DNA from: Neoceratodus forsteri | Taxonomy: Eukaryota > Chordata > Ceratodontiformes > Ceratodontidae | Direction of reading: 5' to 3' | NCBI GenBank assembly: GCA_016271365.2 | Contig: CM057452.1 | Coordinates: 830,086,001-830,150,000, forward strand | Length of the DNA: 64,000 nt | Shown here: in pieces, positions 54,735-64,000 of the stretch | Numbering within the stretch: position 1 is the stretch's first letter | Layout: the number at the start of each line of letters is the position of its first letter | The notes under the pieces: generated by a model | The model's database searches: none | Seen by the model: the letters and a program-made list of their open reading frames with translations, nothing else | Told to the model about the DNA's origin: nothing | Program-made: the position numbers and the translations under genes

Positions 54735-57700
54735 TTCACTGTCCCACAGAAAGACATCACACACAGTGTAGCTATGCCAGGTCTCAGGGAACCTAACAGG
54801 CTAACAGACAGTGTAATACAGCCTAAATGGCTTTCACTGTACTGCAGAGAGACACAGAGTATTTATATCACAGACAGGGCTCGGGACACCTAACAGACAG
54901 TGTATAATACAGCCTAAATGGCATTCACTATACTGCATAGAGACACAGAATAGTTATGTCACAGTCAGGAACTGGGGCATCTAACAGACACTGTAATACA
55001 GCCTAAATGGCTTTCACTAAACTACAAAGACACACAGAGTAGCTATGTCACAAACAGGACTCGGGGCATCTAACAGACAGTGAGTGATACAGCCTAAATG
55101 ACTTTCACTTTAATGCAGAGACACACAGAGTAGCCATGTCACAGACATAGCTTGGGGCAACTAACAGGCAATGTGTTATATAGCCTAAATGGCTTTGGCT
55201 ATGCTGCAAAGAGACATAGAGTAGCCATGTCACAGACAGGACTTGGGGTACCAAACAGACAGTGTGTGATACAGCCTAAATGGCTTTGGCTATGCTGCAG
55301 AGAGACACAGAGTAGCCATGTCACAGACAGGGCTTGGGGTACCAAACAGACAGTGTGAGATACACCCTAAATGGCTTTCACTATACCGCAGAGAGACACA
55401 GAGTTGTTACGTCACAGACGGGGCTCAGGGTGCCTAACAGACAGTGTGTAATATAGCCTAAATAGCTTTCATTATAAGTAGAAAGACACAAAGTACTTGC
55501 AGTGAAGCCCACTAGGATGAAGCACAGTGTCATGCTTTCCCTGCATGACAAAAGGGATTAACTCCCATTGAAATTGCATTGTTTCGTGCAGTAACTCTAC
55601 TGCAGAATTCTGCAAAGTTGGGCTTGATCCTGGCGAGCTTCACTAAGCTCAGGACACCTACAGACAATGTGTGTGTATACAATCCAAATGGCTTTCACTG
55701 TTCTGCAAAGACACACTGTGTAGCCATGTCATAGACAGGGCTTGGGGTACCAAACAGACAGTGTGTGATACAGCCTAAATGGTTTTCATTTTAAAAAAAG
55801 AAAGAAAAGAAGACGGCCTCTTTGGTTTAATAGGGAAGTTGTAAGGGCAATAAGAGATAGAAGGATAGCTTTCAGAAGATATAAGAAAGCTCAGAGTGTG
55901 ACAGCGTAAATCATTGTTTGTTGTTTATTTAGATCTAGGATTACAATTACCTTTGAGCCAAGGCTCTTTTACAAAGGTTCCACGTCAGGAAATTATAAGG
56001 AGAAACAGACAGGCAGGGAAATTGATTAGGAAAGGAAAAGCAGAAAAAGAAGAGAGAATTGCTAAACATGTCAAATGAGGAGATAAAACTTTTTTAGATA
56101 TGTGGGGGAAAAGAGGAGGACAAGACAGGGGATTGTGAGTTTGAGGGGGGAGGGGGAACTCAGGTTGAGGAGGACTTTGAGAAAGCTGAGGTTTTAAATA
56201 GTTCTTTTTCCTCTGTATTTACAATAGAAGAGGATGGAAAGGGACCTGAGTTTAAGAAGAAGGGAGGAAATGAATGTGGGTTGGATCAAAGTAGATTAAG
56301 TGAGGAAAGAGGTAAGGAAGAACTTGGAACTTTAAAAATAGACAACGCAATTTGGCCAGATGGTTTGCATCCAAGGGTTCTTAGGGAGCTGAGGGATGAG
56401 TTGGCAACACATTTAGTGAAGTTATTTAACTTGTCCTAGATACAGGGTGTGTTCCGAGTGACTGGAGGATGGCAGATGTAGTACCACTGCACAAGGGAGG
56501 CTGCAAGGAGGAGGCAGGGAATTACAGACCTATCAGCCTCACATCAGTGGTGGGCAAGGTGATGGTGGTGCTAATAAAGGAAAATGTAAAAATACTTAAT
56601 GGACAACAAACTATTAGATGAAAAGCAACATGAAATCACTAGGGAGAGATTTTGCCAAACAAATCTGACATTATTTTTTGTTGGTGGTAACTACGGTGGT
56701 TGATCAAGAAGTTGCAGTTGATGTAGCCTACCTGGATTCCAGTAAGGCCTTTGACTCTGTCCCTCACTGCAGACTGGTAAATAAGACAGAGAGCCTGGGG
56801 GTGGGACCGAAAATAAATAGATGGGTGGAAAACTGGCAGAAGGATAGAAGTCAGAGGGTGGTGGTAAATGGTGTACATTCTGGGGTAAGGAAGGTTACGA
56901 GTGGGGTTCCTAAAGGGTCTGTACTAGGACCAATCCTTTTTAACATATATATTAGTGATATATCAGACAGAATTGAAGGGAAAATGTGTCTGTTTGCAGA
57001 TGATGCAAAGTTATGGAATACGGTCAACACTGAAGGAGGGGTTGAGGCCATGAGGAGGGATTTGTGTATACCAGAGAAATTATCAGAAAAATGGCAGCTG
57101 AAGTTCAAAACAAAGAAGTGTGCGGTGATGCATATAGGGTGTAAAAATCGACTGGCCAAGCACTCACTGGGGAGAGAGCAGATAAAGCAAGCAACAGGAA
57201 AGGGATATGGGGATTATAATATCAAACAACCTTAGGGTAAGTGACCATTAGTAAGGTAGTTGGCAAAGCAAATAGAATGATGACATGCATAGGAAGGGGC
57301 ATAACTAGTAGGAAGAAGGAGGTGCTGATGCCATTATATAAGACAATGGTTAGACCGCAGCTGGAGTATGGGGGATACAGTTCTGGAGTCCTCATTTAAG
57401 AAAGGTCATAGATGTAACAGAAAAGATTCAGAGAAGGGCAACAAAGATGGTGCAGGGTATGCAAAGGAAACCATATGAGACAAGATTAAGAGAATTAAAT
57501 CTGTATCCACTGGAGTTTAGAAGAGAGAGACAGGAGAGATGATAGACATATTCAAGTACATGAAGGGGATAAATAAAGTGAGGCAAGGAAGTCTATTTAA
57601 AAGGAAAGTCAGAGTTAAAACAAGAGGTTATACTTTAAGATTGGAAGGAGGAAGATTTAAAGGCAATCTAAGGGGGTGTTATTTCACTGAGAGAGTGGTT

Positions 57701-58105
57701 AAACCCTGGAAGGTGTCGAAATGGTGGACAGATTCAAGAGAGCATGGGATAGTCATACGGGGTTGGTTAGAAGACAGAGGATAGGCTCCTTGTGCACCGG
57801 TGACAAGTAGGGGAGTGGGGAGATGGGCAGACTGGATGGGCCAGGATGGTCCTTTTCTGCTGACACATCACTATGATACTATAATGCAGAAAGACACAGA
57901 GTAGTTATGTCACAGACAGGGCTTGGGGCACCTAACAGGCAGCATGTGATACAGCTGAAATGGCTTTGACTATGCTGCACAGAGACACACAGAAGCCATG
58001 TCACAGACAGGGCTTGGGGTACCGAACAGATATTGTGTGATACAGCCTAAATGGCTTTCACTATACTGCAGAGAGACACAGAGTAGCCATCTAACAGATA
58101 GGGTG
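54735..58105. repeat. About 85-95-bp tandem array at the 5' side of hAT 2, split by a CR1
   Basis: Units contain TAATACAGCCTAAATGGCTT, TCACTATACTGCAGAGAGAC and CAGACAGGGCTTGGGG. About 11 lie between 54735 and 55790 and about 2.5 between 57886 and 58105. A short foreign-looking stretch is at about 55500-55640. One unit is broken exactly by the CR1 insertion: its left half ends TGGTTTTCATTTTA at 55790 and its right half resumes TATAATGCAGAAAGACACAG at 57883. Confidence 0.9.
55790..57885 (+). mobile_element. 5'-truncated CR1 LINE inside the hAT array
   Basis: It starts within the linker before the RT (RPLWFNREVVRAIRDRRIAF near 55810-55880). It then shows NYRPISLTSVVGKV, VDVAYLDSSKAFDSVPHCRL (catalytic Asp), WVENWQKDRSQRVVVNGVHS, VTSGVPKGSVLGPILFNIYI and KMCLFADDAKLW, so the F-A-D-D box is intact. 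A long open piece is 56678-57235. C-terminal blocks run to about 57780 and the 3' end is GGTCCTTTTCTGCTGACACA...ATGATACTATAATG. Frameshifts near 57235 and 57370 and many stops upstream inactivate it. Confidence 0.88.
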
Positions 58106-58600
58106 TAATTTATTTATTTAGTTTTTGTTTACTGGGTAAGTGCACTAGACCAAAACTGTCTATTTTCAGGCACGACCTGGGATAAATACAACAACAGATA
58201 ACATAGGACAGTGTAACCCCTAGGTGGCACTATCCCAAGGGCTACTACCCCTGCCTACTTGGCTAGTAGCAGGTTAAGGGGCCTGAGTTCTGAAACGGGT
58301 GCCTCCACCCGGAGGTCAGGGTTGGTAGTGGTCAAGCTAACCTGGGCATAGCCCTCCGGGACACTGTAACCCCCCTTCTTTCCTTACTAGTGGCCAGAAC
58401 AATACACAATAATCACTTTCACAATACCTCTGATACACAGCATAAGTACCCACACTGTTTGCACTTATTTATTTATTCATTTAGTTTTTGTTGACCGGGT
58501 AAGTGCACAAGACAAATCCTGCCTATTTTCAGGCATGACCTGGGGAAGGGGGATACAGATGAATGGCAAGTGACCTTGAACCAGATTTAGCTGTTGGTGG
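58106..58600 (-). repeat. Two direct copies of a LINE/SINE 3' tail module
   Basis: 58108-58190 and 58464-58547 share TTTATTTATTTAGTTTTTGTT-type T-rich starts followed by GGGTAAGTGCAC and TATTTTCAGGCATGACCTGGG. Read on minus, each is a 3' end finishing in an AAATAAATAAA tail. A related tail is at 44396-44480 (GGTAACCAGGTGAGCAAACTG). The sequence between the two (58191-58460) is not recognised. Confidence 0.65.
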
Positions 58601-58604
58601 TATT

Positions 58605-58656
58605 TTTAGTGAATGAGGGAAATTTGGCCAGGACACCGGGGAAATTCCCCTACTCT
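58605..58656 (-). mobile_element. Fragment of the tRNA-derived SINE core
   Basis: GGCCAGGACACCGGGGAAAT with flanking CTACTCT matches the core of the SINE at 39560-40004. It ends abruptly where the L1/Tx1-type LINE begins (GACGGAGTCCAAGATGGCGG). Confidence 0.65.
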
Positions 58657-58669
58657 GACGGAGTCCAAG

Positions 58670-60499
58670 ATGGCGGACCCTCCTCTGCCTGCTGCGGAGG
58701 TGACTGGTGAGACAGGAGACTTGGTCTCGACTCCTGTCTCAGGCTGTTTAGAGACCATCATGGTTGAGCAAGACTCCGTGGAGGAGTCTATGCTGCTGAA
58801 TGATTCCTTTCCGAATGTACCTATTGCTGAGTCAGTGTCTCTTATGGATTTCTCGGCTACAGATTGCTCGACCTCCTTGGGAGTTACTGTATTGGATGCG
58901 AGATGTCTCGCTGAGGCTGCTGTGCAGGAGTGTGTGTGCGATACTGGGAAGCACCTGTCAGGCACTGAAAGTTGTTTTTCTGTGACGAAACCTGCCTTGC
59001 ACACTAAATCACTGGCTGGCTGTTCTAATGTTAATGACCCTACCTACTCTGCTGCTCAAGATGCCAAGGACCCGTGTGCATTACTTACGGCTGCCCAGTC
59101 GGATTCGGTGCCCGCACCATCCTCGTCTGTGACTGCTGGAGCTCCCTCTTCCCTATCGCTACCAACTGCACTTCGTCCCGAACTACCGGTTGGTTTTTCA
59201 GTGCCTCCCTCAGCGGAGCAATCCTCTTTGCTGCAGCCTTTGCTAAACAAAGACCTCCCAAAGGAGCCAGCCTGGACTGTGGAAGCGGCATTGCGTGGTG
59301 CTGGCTGGATACAGGAACCTGGACTGCGGCAGTGGGTTTCCGGTCCGTCTCCGATTCGGTCCCCCCATCCTGAGGGTTTCCTGGATGCGCAGCAAAGTAA
59401 ATCTGACATTTGGGACTCCGCAGACCCCCTGAGCTTGCCTTCGGACTTGGCTTTCACCCAGAATCCTGTCTTGGCCCTCTTGCAAGACTCTGGACCATGG
59501 ACCCCTTTTCCTCCTGGTGTTTCAGCTAAGGTGGTCTCAGATTCCAGTGTTGTGGGTAATTCGCCCCCTAAGCAGGTGGGCCACACTCGTTCTTTTTCAT
59601 CTCTGTTTCACTCACCGGTCCTAGCTGCTAAAAGGCATAACGCTATCTGGCTACTTTATAAAGGGGGCCTGCCTGACCCTCTGGACAGCATTTTCGTGGC
59701 CTGCACCCTGTTGAAGGAGTCATTAAAAAATTTTTCTCACAAGATATATGCCCTCATTCATGTCTCTGGAGAATCCACGTTTGATGTGAGTTTCCAGACG
59801 TCTCATGGGTTGGATCGTTTTTGGACCAGGTACCATGCGTTAAAAAATACTGCCTTATGGACTTCCTTTCAGGCTATACCCCTCTCAAAACCTGCCTTTA
59901 AGACCATCACGGTGATGTTCCGTAATGAGGGTGTGGATGTGTCTGATATTGTTTATTGGCTGGGACAACGTTGTAAGGTACAGGGCCAACCTGAGGCCAT
60001 CCTGGATAAGGAAAATATCTGGACAGGAAGCTGGAGGTTTAAGGTTCTGTTATGTACTAATGACTCTTGCCCAATTCACTTACCTAACTCCTTTTTTCTA
60101 GGTCGTGACAGAGGGGTGCTATTCTATCCGGGACAGCCAAAGGCCTGTTACAGGTGTGGTGATCCCTCACACCTGAGTAATGTATGTGATAAGTTGAGAT
60201 GTAATAATTGTGGGGTGTTAGGACATGTGGGAATACATTGCCAGAATGGTAGTAAATGTAATCTTTGTGATGAGCTTGGTCATACGTTCCAAACATGTCC
60301 CTGGTCTGCTCACGCCCAGGCGAATCATGATAGAGGAGTTGACCAACAATTTATGATTACGCAGGCACAGAAAGCACGGCTTCGTGACACTTCTGTTGTT
60401 CCTCCTAAAGCTGAGTTAACCCCTGCTCCGGCTGTTCCTGCCCCTGTGTCTCCCCTGGCTACTACCCTCTTAATAGGTGCTGATGTTGATCCCTGCTAG
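58670..60499 (+). CDS. LINE ORF1 protein, nucleic-acid-binding, three CCHC zinc knuckles
   Basis: An open frame of about 609 codons from ATG 58670 (MADPPLPAAEVTGETGD). The frame stays open 19 codons farther upstream to 58613, but that part is SINE sequence, so 58670 is chosen. Residues 1-340 are Ser/Pro/Leu-rich and of low complexity. A conserved-looking globular stretch (about 340-470, HNAIWLLYKGGLPDPLDSIF onward) follows. Three knuckles lie at about 493-506 (CYRCGDPSHLSNVC), 511-524 (CNNCGVLGHVGIHC) and 530-543 (CNLCDELGHTFQTC), all with C-x2-C-x4-H-x4-C intact. Proteins of this type coat LINE RNA in the ribonucleoprotein. It is the only long undisrupted transposon gene here; expression is unknown. 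Confidence 0.88.
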   Translation: MADPPLPAAEVTGETGDLVSTPVSGCLETIMVEQDSVEESMLLNDSFPNVPIAESVSLMDFSATDCSTSLGVTVLDARCLAEAAVQECVCDTGKHLSGTESCFSVTKPALHTKSLAGCSNVNDPTYSAAQDAKDPCALLTAAQSDSVPAPSSSVTAGAPSSLSLPTALRPELPVGFSVPPSAEQSSLLQPLLNKDLPKEPAWTVEAALRGAGWIQEPGLRQWVSGPSPIRSPHPEGFLDAQQSKSDIWDSADPLSLPSDLAFTQNPVLALLQDSGPWTPFPPGVSAKVVSDSSVVGNSPPKQVGHTRSFSSLFHSPVLAAKRHNAIWLLYKGGLPDPLDSIFVACTLLKESLKNFSHKIYALIHVSGESTFDVSFQTSHGLDRFWTRYHALKNTALWTSFQAIPLSKPAFKTITVMFRNEGVDVSDIVYWLGQRCKVQGQPEAILDKENIWTGSWRFKVLLCTNDSCPIHLPNSFFLGRDRGVLFYPGQPKACYRCGDPSHLSNVCDKLRCNNCGVLGHVGIHCQNGSKCNLCDELGHTFQTCPWSAHAQANHDRGVDQQFMITQAQKARLRDTSVVPPKAELTPAPAVPAPVSPLATTLLIGADVDPC

Positions 60500-60899
60500 C
60501 TGTTGAACCTCTTGTACCCCATGCACATCCCTACGGTGTCACACTTGGACCATGTCCCTGGCCTAAGTGCTATGCCACCCCCAGTGAGCCAGTTACTACT
60601 GCACGACAACGGTCTCTGAGGACTGGCCGTCCACGACCGCCACTTTCTAAACCGCCTGTAGTACTCCAAACCATTGCCCTGTCTAACACTTATGAGATTC
60701 TCCAGTTAACTTCCTCAAGACGCAGGTGGTGAGTCTGACTCTTCCTCTATTCGTCATCCCTCCTCTATAGCATTTCAGACCCTGACCTCAATCTGGGTAC
60801 AGGTCTTTCACAAAAACGCAAGGCCAAGGTTAGGCTTAAAGGAAGAATGTTGCTGAAAGAGGAAATCTTGAGGTTGATTCGCACTGTTTACTTGGTGAT

Positions 60900-61575
60900 A
60901 TGGCGCCCTTTGTCTGCCATATTATTAATGTTAATAGCTTGAAAAGAGCAGAGAAACGTAGACTAGTGTTTTCCTTCCTACAATTCTTACCATTAGGTAT
61001 TTTTTTATTGCAAGATACCAGGTTCCACACACTGCAGGAAATTAGATTAGCGAAACATGACTGGCTTTTGGGACCTTCATTTTGGTCCATAGGCCAGGAC
61101 CCCTGTTCGGGTCTGGGTATATTAGTGAATCTTCAGATTTTAGCTATTGAAATGTATGATTTGGCACCTGGTAGAGCCTTAGTCTTGGATTTTGTTTTAG
61201 GTTCCTGCCTTACCGAGTCGTAAATATTCGCCCCCAAGTTAGGCGGCTGGTATGGCCTTGCTTACTTTGATTCGCCTATTTGCATACTTCTTTCCAAATA
61301 GTGTTTTCTGGTGATTTTAATTGTGGCCTCAGCCTACTTGATAAAAGTTCGTTTGCCACCACGAAAAAATCTTTTGTGATTCACATGAATTGGGTAACCT
61401 GATTCATACTGCACATCTGACTGATGCTTATCTTTCCTTTACAAGTTACATACCCCACTTTTCAAAATGGAAATTAGTATCAATTGATTTTGTTTTTTAT
61501 CCTGTTACCATCGATTGGTTTGGCTTGTGGTACAGGCAGTGGCCTTTTCAGATCACAAGGTGTTGTCCATTGGTA
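60900..61575 (+). pseudogene. LINE ORF2 endonuclease domain (Tx1 type), broken
   Basis: From ATG 60900: MAPFVCHIINVNSLKRAEKR (N-V-N-S-L start block), LGIFLLQDTRFH (E-T block, Glu replaced by Asp), WSIGQDPCSGLGILVN, then a stop at 61221. Further blocks in other frames are VFSGDFNCGLSLLDKS (G-D-F-N), LTDAYLSFTSYIPHFSKWKL, VSIDFVFYPVTIDW and FSDHKVLSIGI (S-D-H). Complete order but several frameshifts. Confidence 0.85.
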
Positions 61576-61979
61576 TAGGTCCGTTACTTTTAACAAAGGG
61601 GCGGACTTTGGAAATTTAATACTTCTTTATTGCTAGATATACTGTTTCAAAATTTTCCTGTCTTTTATTTTGGCTCGACAATCTGTGTTTATTCTTTATG
61701 ATGATCCCATAAGTTGGTGGATGGACACGAAACATGCTTTAATCATTCATTTGAAAATTATAGTCGACAGAAATGCAGAAAAGATTATTTGGATTATTTA
61801 CAGAAAAGAGCTCATTTACAGTCCTTGCTTTTATAGCATATGGCCGGGCCAGAATTTGTCCCTCAGATCCAATCTACGCAGAAAGACATGTTGTGTTTCC
61901 AGTCCAGACAATCACACCAATTGTATCACCAGCACAAATTTCATATGTCAGGACCGAGGGACGTGGTGTGTCCTTTTGA

Positions 61980-63160
61980 GTCTAACTCTCGACAAGTCTC
62001 TCAGAAGACCATGTTGAGTCTTGCCAATTCAGATGGAACGTTATGTGATACATGTTCTGACATTCTGCAGATTGTGACTGACTATACAACTGCTCTATTT
62101 TCTCCCCCCTCTGCTGTACTAGAAGACCCATCGCCCCTGTATAGAGATTTAGATATTCCACTCCCTTCGACACAGAGTGTAGAAGTGGCTTGTGCTGCCG
62201 TGACAGAGACAGAGCTGTCTTCGGTGATTTCTTCATTGCCCTTGCGTAAAACTCCTGGTCCTGACGGTCTCCGGCTGCTTTGTACAAAGTACTGTCTGCC
62301 CATTTACTCACTGAACTGACCTTGTATTTAATGCCCTACTTAGTAGCGTGACTATACCTTTAGAATTTACTAAAGGTACTTTAATATATATCTACAAACA
62401 AAAAGGAGATATTCACCTCTTGGAGAATTGGCGCCCTCTCTGTATGCTCAATACTGATTTTAAGTTGTTGATGAAAATTATTGTGAGACGTCTAACAGGC
62501 ATTGCGGAAGCGGTTCTGCATCCAGCCCAATCCTGCTCAATACCTACTAGACGTATTTCAGATCACCTGATTCTCCTTCGAGAACTGTTTTCCCATGGAA
62601 CTGCGGGCAAGGCCTCTGGGATTGTTGTTTCCGTGGATCAGAAGGCGGCTTTTGACTCGGTTGACCATCATTTTTTGTGGAAAGCATTGCGTTTTTTACA
62701 TAAACCAGACACTTTGATCCAGTGGCTGCAGAAGTTTTATAGAATGGCTACGGTGGTTCCGGTTGTGAATGGCTGGGTGGGACCTATGATCCCTGTTAAG
62801 AGAGGTGTCCGCCAGGGTTGCCCTGTGAGCCCTCTTTTATATGTCCTGTTTTTAGATGTTCTGATCCGCCGTCTGAATGCTCACCCACAGATACATGCAA
62901 TTTCTTGTTCTGATCTGCTTGCGCCATATAAAGCCATTGCATATGCTGATGACATTTGCCTCCTTTTGGCTGATATGTCCTCGGTGGAGGCTTCCCTACA
63001 AGAATGTACTTTCTTTGGGGCTTTCTCAGGTGCTTGTTTGAATTTTGAAAAAAGTATGGGTATTCGGTTAGGATCCATCAGTGCCCCGATGCAATATATT
63101 GGCCCACTGCGTTTGGTAGAGGGGCCCATTAGAATCTCGGGTCTACTTTGGAACCTGTGA
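61980..63160 (+). pseudogene. LINE ORF2 reverse transcriptase (Tx1 type)
   Basis: It opens with SSLPLRKTPGPDGL (62220-62270), then a stop/frameshift near 62318. The 270-codon piece 62348-63160 then gives GTLIYIYKQKGD, NWRPLCMLNTDFKLLMKIIV, VVSVDQKAAFDSVDHHFLWK (first catalytic Asp), VRQGCPVSPLLYVLFLDVLI and AIAYADDICLLLADM with an intact Y-A-D-D. CLNFEKSMGIRLGS is the next conserved block. The catalytic core is therefore intact in sequence but cut off from its N-terminal part. Confidence 0.9.
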
Positions 63161-63169
63161 CTCTGGCGT

Positions 63170-64000
63170 TTATAATTGGGAGATTAAACTACAACAGGGT
63201 AAGCTAAAAGTTGCCTTGTGGAACAAGGATCTATTGGAAAAAAAGAGGGTCTATTTAATCAAAACCTTTTTATTGCCTCTATTTTTTATCTCAGTTATGT
63301 ATTCCTATCCCTAAACAAATGGAAACGGCAGTTCTTAGCTTGTTTTTTCAGGCACTATGGGGAAGCAGGCTGAATCCGATTAGAAGGAATGTTACTTATC
63401 TACCTATTACAGAAGGTGGGGTCGGTATGGTCAACCCCTTGTTGTTTTAGTTTAGTGTTTTTTTCGTAGCCAATTTACGGCCACTTCTGATTAATACTCA
63501 GAAAGGATGGGAAATGTGGTTTTGTGATTCTTGTGGGACCTGGTTCCGCCAGTGGGAACACGACTCCTTGGGTGTGCTTCGTCCTTCTGGCTCCATGCCC
63601 CTGTATGTGAAACATGTGTTTGTGCATTTAAAACAGTGGCGAGTGTCGCCTCGGATGCTCATTGCTCACACACATAAGACCCTTTATAAGACACTTCTTT
63701 CCTCTGTATGTATGATACAGTCCCCTTTTGAAAAATGTCCGCTTCAACATATTCCCCCCCTTCTCTCTCTGTTGTGGTGTAAAAGAATCCCTGTGCATAT
63801 GTGGGATTTTCATTGGCAGTCATGCCATGAAAGAATTAATGCCAAAGCTAACCATAAACATAAACAACTTCAGGATCGGTCATGTTCTAGACCATTGTGT
63901 AATGCAGCCTTGGAAACAATATTTCATTTATTTTTTGAATGTACATTTATTAAGCAATGGTGGGTTTTTTTGGCGCACAAGTGGGCCTCTCCAATATTTC
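63170..64000 (+). pseudogene. LINE ORF2 C-terminal region, truncated by the window edge
   Basis: In shifting frames the plus strand encodes KLKVALWNKDLLEKKRVYLI, LWGSRLNPIRRNVTYLPITE with GGVGMVNP, WDFHWQSCHERINAKA and ALETIFHLFFECTFIKQWW. These match by eye the post-RT part of Tx1-group ORF2, including a Cys/His-type end block (H-L-F-F-E-C). Many stops. Confidence 0.75.

Larger units (their letters stand above)
50153..58105 (-). mobile_element. hAT transposon 2, with arrays at both ends and nested insertions
   Basis: The minus strand has a 5' tandem array (54735-58105), N-terminal and BED remnants (53940-54760), the catalytic and dimerisation parts of a hAT transposase (51750-53700), a 3' tandem array (50380-51620) and a 3' terminus starting TAGGGATAGGCAGGTACT (50153-50170). 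The 5' terminus is not found: the array stops at about 58105, where a LINE/SINE tail repeat begins. Two younger insertions are nested inside, a SINE (50628-51265) and a CR1 (55790-57885). Without them the element would be about 5.2 kb. Confidence 0.82.
58657..64000 (+). mobile_element. L1/Tx1-type LINE, runs off the right edge
   Basis: It starts near 58657 with a very short leader containing AAGATGGCGGAC, then has an intact ORF1 (58670-60499) with three CCHC knuckles, a degenerate ORF2 with endonuclease (about 60900-61575), RT (61980-63160) and the region after the RT (63170-64000). The CCHC-bearing ORF1 and the RT sequence VRQGCPVSPLLYVLFLDVLI are characteristic of the Tx1 group first known from Xenopus. 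The 3' end is outside the window. Confidence 0.9.

Noticed and set aside
59056..59586. 176-codon minus-strand open frame
   Set aside because: It is antisense to the intact LINE ORF1 and has no domain; the ORF1 frame and its zinc knuckles explain the coding signal.
1..64000. LTR retrotransposon or endogenous retrovirus
   Set aside because: No paired LTRs, primer-binding site, protease, integrase or envelope-like motifs were seen; all RT motifs fit non-LTR elements.
1..64000. Bacterial-type features (operons, CRISPR, ribosome-binding sites)
   Set aside because: The sequence is eukaryotic transposon DNA; tandem arrays lack the short-repeat/unique-spacer structure of CRISPR.

Overview
The window looks like a gene-poor, transposon-saturated stretch of a large vertebrate genome. 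I find no convincing single-copy host gene, no rRNA or tRNA gene, no CRISPR array and no prokaryotic feature. The mix is CR1 and L2 LINEs, an L1/Tx1-type LINE with a CCHC-zinc-knuckle ORF1, BED-finger hAT transposons, a Harbinger-like Myb gene, foldback MITEs and tRNA-headed SINEs. This mix, plus a CR1 3' end of the AACATAGAAACATAGAA type, suggests an amphibian (caecilian-like) or another large-genome tetrapod or lobe-finned lineage. The taxon is an inference.

Layout, left to right. 1-4344: 5' half of a minus-strand hAT element with BED-finger coding remnants and a 78-bp subterminal array of two monomer types. 4626-6737: a giant palindromic (foldback) element with 74-bp repeats in both arms, a perfect 23-bp central hairpin and a processed retrocopy inserted in one arm. 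6750-11000: LINE scraps and a 0.4-kb MITE. 11.1-14.4 kb: a decayed LINE followed by a 293-bp satellite interrupted by a SINE. 15.8-16.2 kb: a 24-25-bp minisatellite. 16211-19035: a second foldback with a strongly amplified 74-bp array in one arm only. 19.1-23.1 kb: a nearly complete but decayed CR1 (ORF1 esterase, endonuclease, RT). 23.9-28.2 kb: a SINE, a CR1 tail, a third palindromic element and a 108-bp tandem array.

28.4-39.55 kb is one minus-strand CR1 cut open twice: by a full-length L2 (about 30670-35197), inserted between its endonuclease and RT coding parts, and by a non-autonomous hAT (37570-39192) with a perfect 8-bp target duplication in its 5' region. 39.56-40.0 kb is a tRNA-derived SINE. 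40.0-44.4 kb is a plus-strand CR1 and 44.4-47.56 kb a minus-strand Rex/L2-like LINE. 48.0-49.9 kb is a Harbinger-type Myb/SANT accessory gene remnant. 50153-about 58105 is a second hAT (minus strand) with tandem arrays at both ends. Its 3' array is split by a SINE and its 5' array by a truncated CR1. 58.66 kb to the right edge is an L1/Tx1-type LINE with an intact ORF1 of about 609 codons and a degenerate ORF2 that keeps YADD.

The parts form a stratigraphy of nested insertions that allows relative dating. The most unusual themes are the foldback elements carrying mirrored 74-bp arrays, hAT elements with long subterminal arrays next to the transposase start, and a 145-bp hAT coding fragment embedded inside a SINE.
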